From contig JAOSJU010000001.1 of assembly GCA_027493945.1 (NCBI GenBank), positions 2,724,484-2,788,483 on the forward strand: a stretch of DNA of 64,000 nucleotides. Reading direction: 5' to 3'. A model generated the notes under the pieces. The model saw only the letters and a program-made list of their open reading frames with translations, did not search any database and was not told the DNA's origin. A program made the translations under genes and the position numbers. The DNA comes from Burkholderiaceae bacterium (GTDB lineage: Bacteria > Pseudomonadota > Gammaproteobacteria > Burkholderiales > Burkholderiaceae_E). This document shows positions 24,488 to 34,544 of this stretch, piece by piece (positions within the stretch are counted from its first letter, which is position 1; every line of letters starts with the position of its first letter).

Positions 24488-25453
24488 ATGACCGGCGACT
24501 CCACTTCCCTCGCGGCAGGCGCCAGCGGCGACACCCGCTACCAGCGCATCGCGTTCGCGCTGATGCTCGCGATCTTCGCGCTGTTGCCGCTGGTCGTGTA
24601 TCCGGTCTTCCTGATGAAGGTGATGTGCTTCGCGCTGTTCGCGTGCGCCTTCAACCTTCTGATCGGCTTCGGCGGCCTGTTGTCGTTCGGCCACGCGATG
24701 TTCCTCGGCACCGCGGGTTACGCGTCGGCGCACGCCGCGAAGGTCTGGGGGATCGGCCCGGAGCTGGCGATCGTCTTCGCCACCGGCTGCGCGGCGCTGC
24801 TGGGCCTGGCCACCGGGCTGCTGGCGATCCGCCGCCAGGGCATCTATTTCGCGATGATCACGCTCGCGCTCGCGCAGATGGTGTATTTCTTCTATCTGCA
24901 GGCGCCGTTCACCGGCGGCGAGGACGGCATCCAGGCGGTGCCGCGCGGAAGGCTCTTCGGGCTGGTCGACCTCGGGTCGGCCGGAACGATGTACCCGCTG
25001 GTGTTCGTCATCTTCGTCGGCGGCTTCCTGGTCATCTGGCGCGCGGTCAACTCGCCGTTCGGCCAGATCCTGAAGGCCATCCGCGAGAACGAGGCGCGCG
25101 CCACCTCGCTCGGCTACGACGTCGACCGCTACAAGCTGCTCGCCTACGTGCTGTCGGCCACGCTGTCGGGGCTGGCCGGCGCCACCAAGGCGCTCGTGTT
25201 CCAGCTGGCCTCGCTCACCGACGTCTACTGGACGATGTCGGGCGAGGTCGTGCTGATGACCCTGCTCGGCGGAATGGGCACCCTGTTCGGCCCGGTCGTC
25301 GGCGCCGCGATCATCATCACGATGCAGAACTACCTGGCGCAGATCGGCGCCTGGGTCACCGTCGTGCAGGGTGCGATCTTCGTCGTCTGCGTGATGGCGT
25401 TCCGGCGCGGCGTGGTCGGCGAGATCGCGCACTGGCTGCGCAAGCCGCTGTAA
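24488..25453 (+). CDS. Branched-chain-type ABC importer permease, LivM-like
   Basis: The 321-residue protein has many hydrophobic segments and LivM features: FNLLIGFGGLLSFGHAMF near residue 60, IRENEARATSLGYDVDRYK near 195 and GGMGTLFGPVVGAAI near 260. It is the last gene of the importer operon and forms the second half of the channel. Its stop (TAA) is followed at once by the repeat-rich gap at 25,454-26,163. Confidence 0.92.
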   Translation: MTGDSTSLAAGASGDTRYQRIAFALMLAIFALLPLVVYPVFLMKVMCFALFACAFNLLIGFGGLLSFGHAMFLGTAGYASAHAAKVWGIGPELAIVFATGCAALLGLATGLLAIRRQGIYFAMITLALAQMVYFFYLQAPFTGGEDGIQAVPRGRLFGLVDLGSAGTMYPLVFVIFVGGFLVIWRAVNSPFGQILKAIRENEARATSLGYDVDRYKLLAYVLSATLSGLAGATKALVFQLASLTDVYWTMSGEVVLMTLLGGMGTLFGPVVGAAIIITMQNYLAQIGAWVTVVQGAIFVVCVMAFRRGVVGEIAHWLRKPL

Positions 25454-26163
25454 CGTACTGGCTGCGGGCTGCGCGAGCAAAGGCGTGGGCCGCCTGCGGT
25501 CGGCGTGCCGGCGCTTGCCCCCGCTTCGCGGGGGCACACTGCACCGGCAGCACCGGCTGGCGCGGCGAAACTCGCTACGCTCGCTGCGCGAGCTGCGCTC
25601 GGACAATCGCCGCGAGAATGATGGATGGTGCGCGCTGCGCGCGCCGCCGGTGCTGCTGCGCTTCTCGGCTGCGCACAGGCACGCCGACCGCAAGCTGCCC
25701 ACGCCTTTGCAGCAACCGTTGCGGCGTTTGCGGGCAACGGCCTCGTCTGCGCTCCGGACACCACTGAGGTTGCCTGAGCGGCAGTCGGCAGCGGGGCGGG
25801 CCCTCGCCGAGGCGGTCGCCGTACGCCGCAGCGGGCTGCGCAGGGGTGGGCTCGGCCGGATGCGGCGCTGTCTGCGGCGCCGAGCAGCGCAGCCTCGGGG
25901 TCGGCGCGCGAAGCGCGCTTCGTACTTCTGACTTGCGGCGCTGTGTCTGAGCGGAGCTCGCGTAGCGAGCGCAGCGAGTTGCGCCGCACGACCCCGAGGC
26001 GAGCCGCGCAGGGGAGTCGGTGCGTAGCACCGACCGCTGCAGCCAGCGCCGCATCCGGCCGAGCCGACCCCCTGCGCAGCCCGCTGCGGCGTACGGCGAC
26101 CGCCTCGGCGAGGGCCCGCCCCGCTGCCGACTGCCGCGACGCGCGCCTACGCCGGAAGGAACG
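25454..26163. repeat. 710-bp gene-free gap filled with nested inverted repeats
   Basis: No convincing gene lies here, although spurious open frames cross it. Three large inverted pairs are visible: 25477-25509 with 25678-25710 (33 bp, 2 mismatches); about 25566-25603 with about 25947-25984 (a few mismatches); and 25779-25870 with 26044-26136 (about 92 bp, nearly perfect). Smaller hairpins lie at 25516-25536 and 26016-26034. The gap separates convergent livM and aldehyde dehydrogenase genes. It may be a mosaic of REP/BOX-like elements or a bidirectional terminator; no transposase is present. Confidence 0.8.
25516..25536. terminator. Hairpin downstream of livM
   Basis: A perfect 8-bp stem TGCCCCCG/CGGGGGCA with loop CTTCG lies 63 bp after the LivM stop. 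There is no T-tract, so termination is only a possibility. Confidence 0.35.
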
Positions 26164-27744
26164 TCAGTCGACGATCGTCTGCGACTGCTCGCGCAGGTAC
26201 AGCGGCAGGTACCAGAACGACCCGATCGCCTTGCCGGTCGTGCCGCTCGCCTTCCAGCCGCCGAACGGCTGATACCCCGGCCACGCGCCGGTCGTGGCGC
26301 CCTGCGGCCGGTTCACGTAGGTGACGCCGGCCTCGATGCGATCGAGGAAGGTGCCGATCTCGTCGCGTCCTCCGTAGAAGCCGGCGGTGAGCCCGTAGTC
26401 GGAGCGGTTCGCCTCGTCGATCGCTTCGTCGAGCGAATCGACTTCGCTCAGCAGCACCAGCGGCACGAAGTGCTCGTCGCGCCACAGCGCGTCGTCGCGC
26501 GGTGCGCTGCCGACGGTGGGTGCGACGAACCAGCCGCGCGCGAGCGCGCCGTCTTCGAGCGCCCGGCCGCCGGCGTCGATGTGCCCGACGCTGCGCAGCC
26601 GCTCGACGCAGCGAAGGTAGCGGTCGCGCGCGCCGCGGTTGATGACCGGCCCCATCCAGTTGCGGCGCTCGGTCGGATCGCCGACCGCGATCGCCGCGGT
26701 GGCGGACACCAGCCGCTCGCGCAGCGCCTGCGCGACCGGTCGTTCGACCAGCACGCGCGAGCAGGCCGAGCACTTCTGGCCCTGCAGCCCGAAGGCCGAT
26801 CGCCAGATGCCCGTGACCGCACGCTCGAGATCGGCGTGCCGGGTGACGATCGCAGCGTTCTTGCCCCCCATTTCGGCGATGCAGGGCCGCGGCCAGCGAC
26901 CCTGCGCGAAGCGCCGCAGGATGCCGATGCCGACCTCGTAGGAGCCGGTGAAGGTGGCACCGGCCACGTCGGGATGGCCGACCAGCGCCTCGCCGACCGC
27001 GCCCCCGGCGCCGGTGACGAAATTGAGCACGCCGTCGGGCAGGCCGGCATCGCGGAACGCTTCGAGCAACAGCCAGCCGCTGAGCGAGGTATCGCTCGCG
27101 ACCTTGAAGACCACGGTGTTGCCGGCGACCAGCGCCGCGCCGATCGGTCCGCCCGCGAGCGCGAACGGGAAGTTGAACGGCGCGATCACTGCCCAGACGC
27201 CGTAGGGCCGCAATTGCGTGCGGTTGCGGCTGACGAAGCCGGAGAGCGGGTCGTTCGGCAGCTCGCGCCGGAAGCCGTCGCCGGCCTCCATCTGGTCGCA
27301 GTACCACGCGACGAGCTCCGCGGTCTCCTGGACTTCGCCGAGCGACTCCATCCGGTTCTTCCCGACCTCGATCGCCATCGCGGCCGAGATCTCGTAGACA
27401 CGCTCCTCGATCAGGGCGGCGGCCCGGCGCAGCAGCGCGACGCGTTCGGGCCACGGCGTGCGCGACCAGGAGGCGCAGGCACGCCGCGCCGCCGACACCG
27501 CCGCATCGGCGTCGGCGGCGCTGCCCGACTGGAAGCGGCCGACCGTCAGGCCGGTGTCGATCGGGGAACGGACCTCGAAGCCCGATGGTGCCCGTCGCGC
27601 CTTGCCGTCGACGAACATCGGGTAATCGCGGCCGAGCGACGGGCGCACCCGGGCCAGCGCGGCCTCGAAACGCTCGTGCATCCCGGCCGGCGGATCGAAC
27701 ATCGTCGAGTAGGTGAGGCGAAACGAAGGTGCCGGATTGCTCAT
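26164..27744 (-). CDS. Aldehyde dehydrogenase, P5C dehydrogenase-like
   Basis: This 526-residue NAD(P)-dependent dehydrogenase has PFNFPFALAGGPIGAALVAG (substrate and cofactor region, about 190), FTGSYEVG (about 266), catalytic Glu in AEMGGKNAAIV and catalytic Cys in GQKCSACSRV (about 318-327). The Cys motif and overall length fit the 1-pyrroline-5-carboxylate dehydrogenase group (RocA-like), which oxidises glutamate semialdehyde, but related enzymes act on other semialdehydes. It stands alone on the minus strand, divergent from the GGDEF gene. No proline dehydrogenase gene is nearby. Confidence 0.85.
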   Translation of the reverse strand: MSNPAPSFRLTYSTMFDPPAGMHERFEAALARVRPSLGRDYPMFVDGKARRAPSGFEVRSPIDTGLTVGRFQSGSAADADAAVSAARRACASWSRTPWPERVALLRRAAALIEERVYEISAAMAIEVGKNRMESLGEVQETAELVAWYCDQMEAGDGFRRELPNDPLSGFVSRNRTQLRPYGVWAVIAPFNFPFALAGGPIGAALVAGNTVVFKVASDTSLSGWLLLEAFRDAGLPDGVLNFVTGAGGAVGEALVGHPDVAGATFTGSYEVGIGILRRFAQGRWPRPCIAEMGGKNAAIVTRHADLERAVTGIWRSAFGLQGQKCSACSRVLVERPVAQALRERLVSATAAIAVGDPTERRNWMGPVINRGARDRYLRCVERLRSVGHIDAGGRALEDGALARGWFVAPTVGSAPRDDALWRDEHFVPLVLLSEVDSLDEAIDEANRSDYGLTAGFYGGRDEIGTFLDRIEAGVTYVNRPQGATTGAWPGYQPFGGWKASGTTGKAIGSFWYLPLYLREQSQTIVD

Positions 27745-27914
27745 GTCGGTTCCCGTGGTGGCATCGCGGTCGTGGGGCGAGTGCCTACACGATTCCGGTG
27801 TTCGAATCCATAAGACTGTCGGTCTAGGCCGGGGGTCGTAGCACCCTTGGCGCGACTTACGAAGCCCATGCTAAAAGGGTTCGACCTCGGCGACCAGTCG
27901 CGAAATCACGGTAG

Positions 27915-29553
27915 ATGTCAGGAAGTAGCGAGAGCCCGGCCTCGCGGCCGCATGCGAGTGCCACCGGGGCGGAGCAGCGGCTCGCATTGGCCGAAGAGGC
28001 GCTCGACCGGGGCGACGCCGGCCGCGGCCGCGCGCTGGCCACGCTCGCTGCCCGGGCCGCGGCCGAAGTGGGCGAACCGGGCCCGGAGGCCGAGGCGCTG
28101 CTGTGCATCGCTCGTGCCGACGTCGCCGCGTCCAAGGTTGCGCAGCGCGCACGAGAACGCCTACCGCGCCGCGCAACTCTTCGACGCGATCGAGCAGCCC
28201 GCGTCGGAAGTGCGGGCGCTGGTGTGGCTCGCCTACGTAGCCAGTTCGCTGCGTCGCAACGAGGCGGCGCTGGCCTGCGCAATGCTCGCGACGAAGCTGG
28301 CCGATGGGTTGGGGCAGCCGTGCCACCGGGGTCACGCGCTGAACGGGCTGGGTATTGCGCTGATTGCCAACGGCGACTTCGAGCGATCCGATGCGGCCCT
28401 TTCCAGGGCCGCGACGCTCGCCGGCGAGGCGGGCGACCTCGCCGGCCAGGCCTGGCCCAGCATCAACCGCTGCTACGGCGAGATCGTCCGCGCCACCGTC
28501 GAGCGGTACCTGTACGCCCGGCCGGCCGATCCCGGGGGGCTCACCGCCCGGCTCGACGAATGCCGGCAGTTCGAGGCGGCCTCGGCTGCGCCGCGCGCGG
28601 CCGCGGGCGGGCATGTGGTGCAGCGCGCGCTGTTGTCGTTCGCCCGGAGCTTCGAGGCCTGCTGGCGCGGCGACTTCGACGCCGCAAGCGAACACGCCGG
28701 CCTGATCTTGCCCGACACGCAGTCCGCGGAGCGACCGGCATGGCTCGATGCGCTCGCGATGTGGGCCGCCTGCGAGTCGGCGCTCGGGCAGGGCGCCTGG
28801 GCCGCGGCCGAGGCGTCGGTCGCGCGCATGATCGAGGGCGCGCTGCTGGTCGAGCATGAACAGGTCGCGCGTACCGGCTACATGCTCGCCAGCGGGATTC
28901 TCGATATGCAGGGACGCAGCCGCGAGGCGCTCGGCGCGCTGCGCCTGCTCGCGCAGCGCGACATCGCGATCCGTCGCGAGAGCCTCGAGCACCACGAGCG
29001 GGTCGCGAAGTGGCAGCTCGAATTGCGCGACAGCTCGATCCGGATGCGCCGGCTCGAGGCGCGCTCGCGACGGCTCGAACGACTGTCGCTGGAGGACGCG
29101 CTGACCGGCCTGCCGAACCGCCGGCACTTCGAGCGCGAACTGTCGTCGCTGCTCGGCGACGGACCGCTGCCTGCAGAGCCGCTCTCGATCGCGCTGATCG
29201 ACGTCGATCGCTTCAAGGAGATCAACGACCTGCATTCGCACGTGATCGGCGACCGGGTGCTGAAGCTGCTTGCCGGGCTGATCGGCGGGCAGGTGCGGCA
29301 GGGCGACCTGCCGGCGCGGCTGGGCGGCGACGAGTTCGTCGTGCTGTTCCGGCGTGCCGGCCTCGCGGTCGCCGCCGCGGCCTGCGAGCGCCTGAAGGAG
29401 GCGGTGCATCGGCACCCGTGGCATGAGCTCGTCCCCGGCATGGTCGTTACCGTGAGCATCGGCCTGGCCGAGTCGGCGACGGGCGACTCGATCGAATCGC
29501 TGCTCAGGCGCAGCGACGACGACATGTACCGCGCGAAGGCGAGTCGCGGCTGA
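27915..29553 (+). CDS. GGDEF-domain diguanylate cyclase with helical N-terminus, frameshifted
   Basis: The C-terminal third (from about residue 390) is a GGDEF domain: LTGLPNRRHFERELS, IALIDVDRFKEINDLHSH and the active-site motif GGDEFVVLF are intact, so it probably makes cyclic di-GMP. No RxxD inhibitory site is evident before GGDEF. The N-terminal 370 residues are alanine-rich helical repeats resembling TPRs (HENAYRAAQLFDAIEQ, LGIALIANGDFERSDAALSR); no membrane segment or known sensor domain is seen. The frame breaks at about 28141-28147, between ASKVAQ and AHENAYRAA; removing one base gives 545 residues. Start ATG at 27915 has only a weak ribosome site. Confidence 0.82.
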
Positions 29554-29564
29554 ATCGCGCTGTT

Positions 29565-29951
29565 TCAGGCGACCTGCTCGGAGATCTCGATCAGGTTCAG
29601 GTCGGGATCGCGCAGGTAGACCGAGCGCAGCTTCGAGACGGCGCCGGTGCGCATCACCGGCCCCTCGACGACCGGCACGCCCAGCGCCGCCAGGCGCGCG
29701 ATCACCTGGTCGAGCGGCACGCTGGCGATGAAGCACAGGTCGAGCGCGCCGGGCACCGGCAGGTGCGCCTTGGGCTCGTACTCGCGGCCCTTCACGTGCA
29801 GGTTGATCTTCTGGTTGCCGAAGCGAAACGCCTTGCGGCCGCCGCCGAAGGTTTCGAGCGCCATGCCCATCACGTCGGTGTAGAAGCGGATGCAGGCGGC
29901 CTCGTCGGTGGTCGTGACGACGATGTGGTCGATGTGGTCGATCATGTGCAT
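29565..29951 (-). CDS. VOC-family (glyoxalase/dioxygenase fold) protein of the itaconate cluster
   Basis: The 128-residue protein has a single VOC fold: IDHIDHIVVTTTDEAACIRFY at the N-terminus, KINLHVKG in the middle and YLRDPDLNLIEISEQ at the end, with metal-ligand candidates His (DHIVV), His (LHVKG) and Glu (LIEIS). A VOC protein (PA0880) sits at the matching place in the P. aeruginosa itaconate locus. Its reaction is not established here; an epimerase or lyase role on a hydroxylated C5 acid is an inference. It lies 43 bp after the lyase gene on the same strand. Confidence 0.85.
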   Translation of the reverse strand: MHMIDHIDHIVVTTTDEAACIRFYTDVMGMALETFGGGRKAFRFGNQKINLHVKGREYEPKAHLPVPGALDLCFIASVPLDQVIARLAALGVPVVEGPVMRTGAVSKLRSVYLRDPDLNLIEISEQVA

Positions 29952-29994
29952 GGCTCCGGAAGCGGCGCGGCGCGGCGCCGGCGATCGTGTGTGC

Positions 29995-30801
29995 TCAGTC
30001 GGGCTGCGCGTCGCGCAGGATCGCCTGCGCGCGCAGGATCACCGGCTTGTCGATCATCTTGCCGTCGACGGCCACCGCGGCGCCGCCGGAGGCAGCGGCC
30101 GCGTCGAGCACGCGCTGCGCCCATGCGCGCTCGGCTTCGGTGGGCGCGAAATGACGGTTGACGTCGGCCACCTGCCGCGGGTGGATGCACAGCTTGCCAC
30201 CGAAGCCGAGGCGGCGCGCGCGAAGCGCGTCGTCGCGCAGCCGCGCCGCGTCGTCGATCGCGGTGCTCACGCCGTCGACCGGTGGCTGCAGCCCGGCCAG
30301 CCGCGAGGCGAGCACCAGTTGCGAGCGGAAGAAGAGCAGTTCGTCCTCGAGCGCGTCGCGCATGCCGAGGTCGACCCCGAAGTCGAGCGAGCCGAACGCG
30401 AGCCGCTGCACGCCGGGGGCGCCCGCGATGGCCGCCAGCGCGGCGAAGCCCGCGGCGCTCTCGACCAGCGGCAGCACCGTGGCGGCGCCGGCGGCGCGCA
30501 GGGCCGCGATGTCGTCCGCGCGTTCGGCCTTCGGCAGCATCACCGCGGAGACGCCGGGGCGCGCGCACAATGCGAGGTCGTCGCGAAACCAGCCGGTGTC
30601 GGCGCCGTTGATGCGCACGATCACCGCGCGTCCGGGTGCGAGCCAGGCGGCGAGCGCCTCGCGCGCGCGGTCCTTGTCGGCCGGCGCAACCGCGTCTTCG
30701 AGGTCGACGACCACCGCGTCGGCGCCGGCGGCCATCGCCTTGTCGAAACGATCGGGGCGCGAACCCGGAACGAACAGCAGCGAGCGTGCGATGCGCGACA
30801 T
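29995..30801 (-). CDS. CitE/HpcH-type lyase, probable (S)-citramalyl-CoA lyase
   Basis: This 268-residue protein of the CitE family starts MSRIARSLLFVPGSRPDRFDKA. Metal and substrate residues are visible in VVDLEDAVAPADKDRAR (about 31-47), MLPKAERADD, VESAAGF and FGSLDFGVDLGM. In the itaconate pathway the last enzyme, citramalyl-CoA lyase (Ccl, RipC), splits (S)-citramalyl-CoA into acetyl-CoA and pyruvate. Family alone would also allow malyl- or citryl-CoA cleavage; the assignment comes from the neighbours. It starts 2 bp after the MmgE/PrpD stop, suggesting coupled translation. Confidence 0.85.
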   Translation of the reverse strand: MSRIARSLLFVPGSRPDRFDKAMAAGADAVVVDLEDAVAPADKDRAREALAAWLAPGRAVIVRINGADTGWFRDDLALCARPGVSAVMLPKAERADDIAALRAAGAATVLPLVESAAGFAALAAIAGAPGVQRLAFGSLDFGVDLGMRDALEDELLFFRSQLVLASRLAGLQPPVDGVSTAIDDAARLRDDALRARRLGFGGKLCIHPRQVADVNRHFAPTEAERAWAQRVLDAAAASGGAAVAVDGKMIDKPVILRAQAILRDAQPD

Positions 30802-30803
30802 GA

Positions 30804-32170
30804 TCAGGCCCGTCCGGCGAGGAAGCGGCCGACGCGGGGCGCGTCGGCGAGGGTCCAGATGCGAGCGATCACCGCGCGCATCTCGTCGTCGCTCGCGCCG
30901 CCGCGGTATTGCGCGAGCCGCAGCGCCTTGTCTTCGAGTTCGGCGCGGCTCAGCGTGTTGCCCGGGTCGCCCTTCGGCTCGTCGACGCGCGCCTCCAGCG
31001 TGCGCCCGTCGGCGGTCTGCACCTGCACCTTGCCGATCCAGCGTGCCGGATACGCGCGGTCGACGTCCGGATCGAGCTCCATGCGCACCTTGTCGCGGAA
31101 CGCGACCACGGCCGGATCCTTGTAGTCGGCGTCGAATTCGGCGAGCCCGGCGCGTCCTTCCACGGCCACCAGCCCGAGCACCGTGCCCATCGAGAACTTG
31201 GCCTGGTGAACGGTCTGCGGATCGGTGACCGGGCCGAGCACGTCGATCGCGCCCTGGTGCACGCGCGCGGTCACGCGCTTCACCGCGTCGGCCGCGAGGT
31301 GGTGCGTGCGCATCAGCTGCTGCAGCGCGTCGGCTGCCGGATGCGTATGGCGGCACGACGCGTGAAACTTGAACGAGGTCTCGGCGAGCGCCCAGCGCGT
31401 GCCGAGCCGGTCGGTGAGCCGTGCGGGCTCCGGATCGGTGGACATGCCGGCGGCCATGCCCTGCACGCCTTCGAGGATGTGCTGCGCGCCGGTGAGGCCG
31501 TCCTGCGCGAGGTACGCCGCCGCAAGCCCGGCCGCCGCCGCGTGGGCGGTGTGCAACTGCTTCGAGTCGGCCGCGTCGCGCAGGAACTCCCAAAGCCCCG
31601 CGCTTTGCGTGCCGGCCGAGCCGAACGCGTGCAGCATCTGCTGCGGCGACAGCCGCAGCAGGCTGCCGACCGCTGCCGCTGCGGCCAGCGTCCCGGCGGT
31701 GCCGGTGGTGTGGAACACGCGGTAGTGCGAGCGGCCCAGGAATTCGCCGACGCGGATGCCGACCTCGTAGCCGGCGATGCCGGCTACCAGGAGGTCGCGG
31801 CCGGATCGTCCGAGCGCCTGCGCGACGGCAAGCGCAGGCGGGAACACCACCGCAGCCGGATGAAACACCGAGCCGTTGTGCACGTCGTCCTGCTCGGCGA
31901 AGTGCGAGGCGGCGGCGTTGGCCATCGCGGCGAGCAGCGGGCTGCTGGCGCGGCGATGGATGAGGATCTCGCTCGGCCCGTCGGCCGGCCCCATCGCCTC
32001 GGCGAAGCGCGCGATCGTCTCGACCGGACGCGCGTCCTTGCCGGCCAGCGCGGACGCAAACCAGTCGAGGAACAGGTCTTCGGCGCGGCGCACGACCGGC
32101 CCGGGGATCGATTCGAAGGTCAGCGTGGCCGCGAATTCGGCCAGCGCGCGGCTCGGGGGGTGTCGCTCAT
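30804..32170 (-). CDS. MmgE/PrpD family protein, with frameshift near start
   Basis: The family contains 2-methylcitrate dehydratase and cis-aconitate decarboxylase-like enzymes. The ATG at 32170 gives MSDTP, but a run of six C (plus-strand G at 32155-32160) is one base short, so the frame must be repaired to reach SRALAEFAATLTFESIP; the product is then 455 residues. Family features include HFAEQDDVHNGSVFHPAAVV, HTTGTAGTLAAAAAVG, SFKFHASCRHTHPAADAL and KFSMGTVLGLVAV. A PrpD-like gene (PA0881) occupies this place in the Pseudomonas itaconate locus, where its role is not settled. Without the repair it looks fused to the CoA-transferase. Confidence 0.85.
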
Positions 32171-32178
32171 GGAAGTCC

Positions 32179-33347
32179 TCAGATGACGCCGTCGCGGCGG
32201 AACCGCGCGATCCGCGCGGCATCGTAGCCGAGCTCGGCGAGCACCGACTCGCTGTGCTGGCCGAGCGCGGAATCGCGTCCATGCGCGCCTCGGTCATGCC
32301 GGGCGGCAGCAGCGCGGGCACCTCACCGGCGGGGGTGTCGACCGTGGTCCAGCGGCCGCGCGCCTTCAGCTGCGGGTGGGCCCAGACCTCGGCCATGCCG
32401 TTGACCTGCGCGTTGGCGATCTGCGCCTCGTCGAGCAGCGCCACCAGTTGCGCGGCATCGAGTTGCGCGAAGCGTGCGACGATGATCGCGCGCAGCGCGG
32501 CCCGATTGGCCACGCGGCGCGAGTTGGCGCTGAAGCGCTCGTCGGTGGCGAGCCCGGGTTCGCCGAGCACCTTCGCGCAGAAGACCTGCCATTCGCGCTC
32601 GTTCTGCAGGCCGAGCATCACGGTCTTGCCGTCGCCGGTCGGGAACGGCCCGTACGGGTAGATCGTCGCGTGCGCGGCACCCGCGCGCGGCGGCGGCGCC
32701 GCGCCTTCGAACGCGTAGTACATCGGAAAGCTCATCCACTCGACCATGCTCTCGAGCATCGAGATGTCGATGCGCCGGCCGCGGCCGGTGCGCCCGCGTT
32801 CGATCAGCGCGGCGAGGATGTTGCTGTACGCGTACATGCCGGCCGCGATGTCGGCGATCGAGCAGCCCGCCTTCGCCATGTCGTCGGGCGTGCCGGTGAC
32901 CGACAGGAAGCCCGATTCGCTCTGGATCAGCAGGTCGTAGGCCTTCTTGTCGCGATAGGGGCCGTCGGAGCCGTAGCCCGAGATGTCGCAGACGATCAGG
33001 CCGGGGTGCTTCGGCGCGAGCGCCTCGTACGAAAGGCCCAGTCGCGCGGCGGCGCCCGGCGCCAGGTTCTGCACCAGCACGTCGGCGCGGCCGAGCAGCC
33101 GCGCGAGGATCTCCGGCGCCTGCGCGTGCTTCAGGTCGAGCGCCGGGCTCTCCTTCGAACGGTTGGTCCAGACGAAGTGCGAGGCCCGGCCGGCCACCCG
33201 CTCGTCGTAGGCGCGCGCGAAGTCGCCCACGCCCGGACGCTCGATCTTGACGACGCGCGCCCCGTTGTCGGCCAGTTGGCGCGTGCAGAACGGCGCGGCG
33301 ATCGCATGCTCGAGCGTGACGACGGTGATGCCATCGAGCGCGCCCAT
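32179..33347 (-). CDS. CaiB/BaiF CoA-transferase, probable itaconate CoA-transferase, frameshifted
   Basis: A family III CoA-transferase starting MGALDGITVVTLEHAIAAPF, with NRSKESPALDLKH, the catalytic Asp region KKAYDLLIQSESG (about residue 160) and HATIYPYGPFPTGDGK. In the itaconate pathway this enzyme (Ict, RipA) moves CoA from succinyl-CoA to itaconate. The frame breaks at about 32270, after GMTEARMDAIP, where one G is missing; the repaired end is ALGQHSESVLAELGYDAARI and the protein has 389 residues. Its ATG overlaps the stop of the acyl-CoA dehydrogenase gene by one base (33347). Confidence 0.87.
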
Positions 33348-34510
33348 CAGAACGACCTCGGCAGGCCGAGCACGTGCTCGGCGACGTAGGAGAGGATCAG
33401 GTTGGTCGAGATCGGCGCCACCTGGTACAGGCGCGTCTCGCGGAACTTGCGCTCGACGTCGTACTCGTGCGCGAAGCCGAATCCACCGTGGAACTGGATG
33501 CAGGCGTTGGCCGCTTCCCACGAAGCCTTTGCCGCGAGGTACTTGGCCATGTTGGCCTGGGCACCGCAGGGCTCGTGCGCGTCGAAACGCCGGCAGGCCT
33601 CCCAGCGCATCAGGTTGGCCGCCTCGACCTCGATGAACGACTCGGCGATCGGGAACTGCACGCCCTGGTTCTGGCCGATCGGGCGGCCGAACACGATGCG
33701 CTCGTTCGCGTATTTCGTGACCCGGTCGACGAACCAGTAGCCGTCACCGATGCACTCGGCGGCGATCAGCGTGCGCTCGGCGTTCAGGCCGTCGAGGATG
33801 TACCGGAACCCCTTGCCTTCCTCGCCGATCAGGTTGCCGGCCGGGATCTCGAGGTTCTCGAAGAACAGCTCGTTCGTCTCGTGGTTGACCATGTTCGCGA
33901 TCGGGCGCACGGTGAGCCCCGATTTCTCGGCCGCGCGCAGGTCGACCATGAAGATCGACATGCCGTCCGACTTCTTCTTCACCTCGGACAGCGGCGTCGT
34001 GCGCGCAAGCAGGATCATCCAGTCGGAGTGCTGCACGCGCGAGATCCAGACCTTCTGGCCGTTGACGACGTAGCGGTCGCCCTTCTTCACCGCGGTGGTC
34101 TTGATCTTCGTCGTGTCGGTGCCCGTGGTCGGCTCGGTGACGCCCATCGACTGCAGCCGCCATTCGCCGGTGGCGATCTTCGGCAGGTAGGTGCGCTTCT
34201 GCTCCTCCGAGCCGTGGCGCAGCAGCGTGCCCATGTTGTACATCTGGCCGTGCAGCGCGCCCGAGTTGCCGCCGGCGCGGTTGATCTCCTCCATGATGAC
34301 CGAGGCTTCGGTCAGCCCCAGGCCCGAGCCACCGTATTCCTGCGGAATCAGCGCGGCCATCCAGCCGGCCTTCGTCAGCGCATCGACGAACGCCTCCGGA
34401 TAGGCGCGGTCCGCGTCGACCTGCCGGTGGTATTCGTCGGGGAACTGGCGGCACAGGTCGCGCACGCCGTCGCGGATGTCCTGGTAACTGTGATCGGAAG
34501 TCGAGCGCAT
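33347..34510 (-). CDS. Acyl-CoA dehydrogenase of the itaconate cluster
   Basis: This intact 387-residue FAD enzyme starts at MRSTSDHSYQDIRDGVRDL. It has the flavin and substrate regions LQSMGVTEPTTGTDTT, VVNGQKVWISRVQHSDW and the C-terminal IQFHGGFGFAHEYDVERKF with the putative catalytic Glu. An acyl-CoA dehydrogenase (PA0879) is part of the matching Pseudomonas locus; its natural substrate there is not certain, and a methylsuccinyl-CoA-like compound is a guess. It lies between the hydratase and CoA-transferase genes in one tight minus-strand run. Confidence 0.9.
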   Translation of the reverse strand: MRSTSDHSYQDIRDGVRDLCRQFPDEYHRQVDADRAYPEAFVDALTKAGWMAALIPQEYGGSGLGLTEASVIMEEINRAGGNSGALHGQMYNMGTLLRHGSEEQKRTYLPKIATGEWRLQSMGVTEPTTGTDTTKIKTTAVKKGDRYVVNGQKVWISRVQHSDWMILLARTTPLSEVKKKSDGMSIFMVDLRAAEKSGLTVRPIANMVNHETNELFFENLEIPAGNLIGEEGKGFRYILDGLNAERTLIAAECIGDGYWFVDRVTKYANERIVFGRPIGQNQGVQFPIAESFIEVEAANLMRWEACRRFDAHEPCGAQANMAKYLAAKASWEAANACIQFHGGFGFAHEYDVERKFRETRLYQVAPISTNLILSYVAEHVLGLPRSF

Positions 34511-34544
34511 CGTGATGTCCGGAAGGTTCGTCGGGCGCGGCGGC

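Noticed and set aside
27790..27815. tRNA T-loop-like string (TTCGAATCC) as an attachment-site remnant matching the tRNA-Pro 3' end
   Set aside because: Only nine bases match, the flanks cannot pair as a T stem and no integrase is present.
27745..27914. Regulatory RNA or promoter in the gap between the aldehyde dehydrogenase and GGDEF genes
   Set aside because: No clear -10/-35 pair or stable conserved fold could be recognised by eye.
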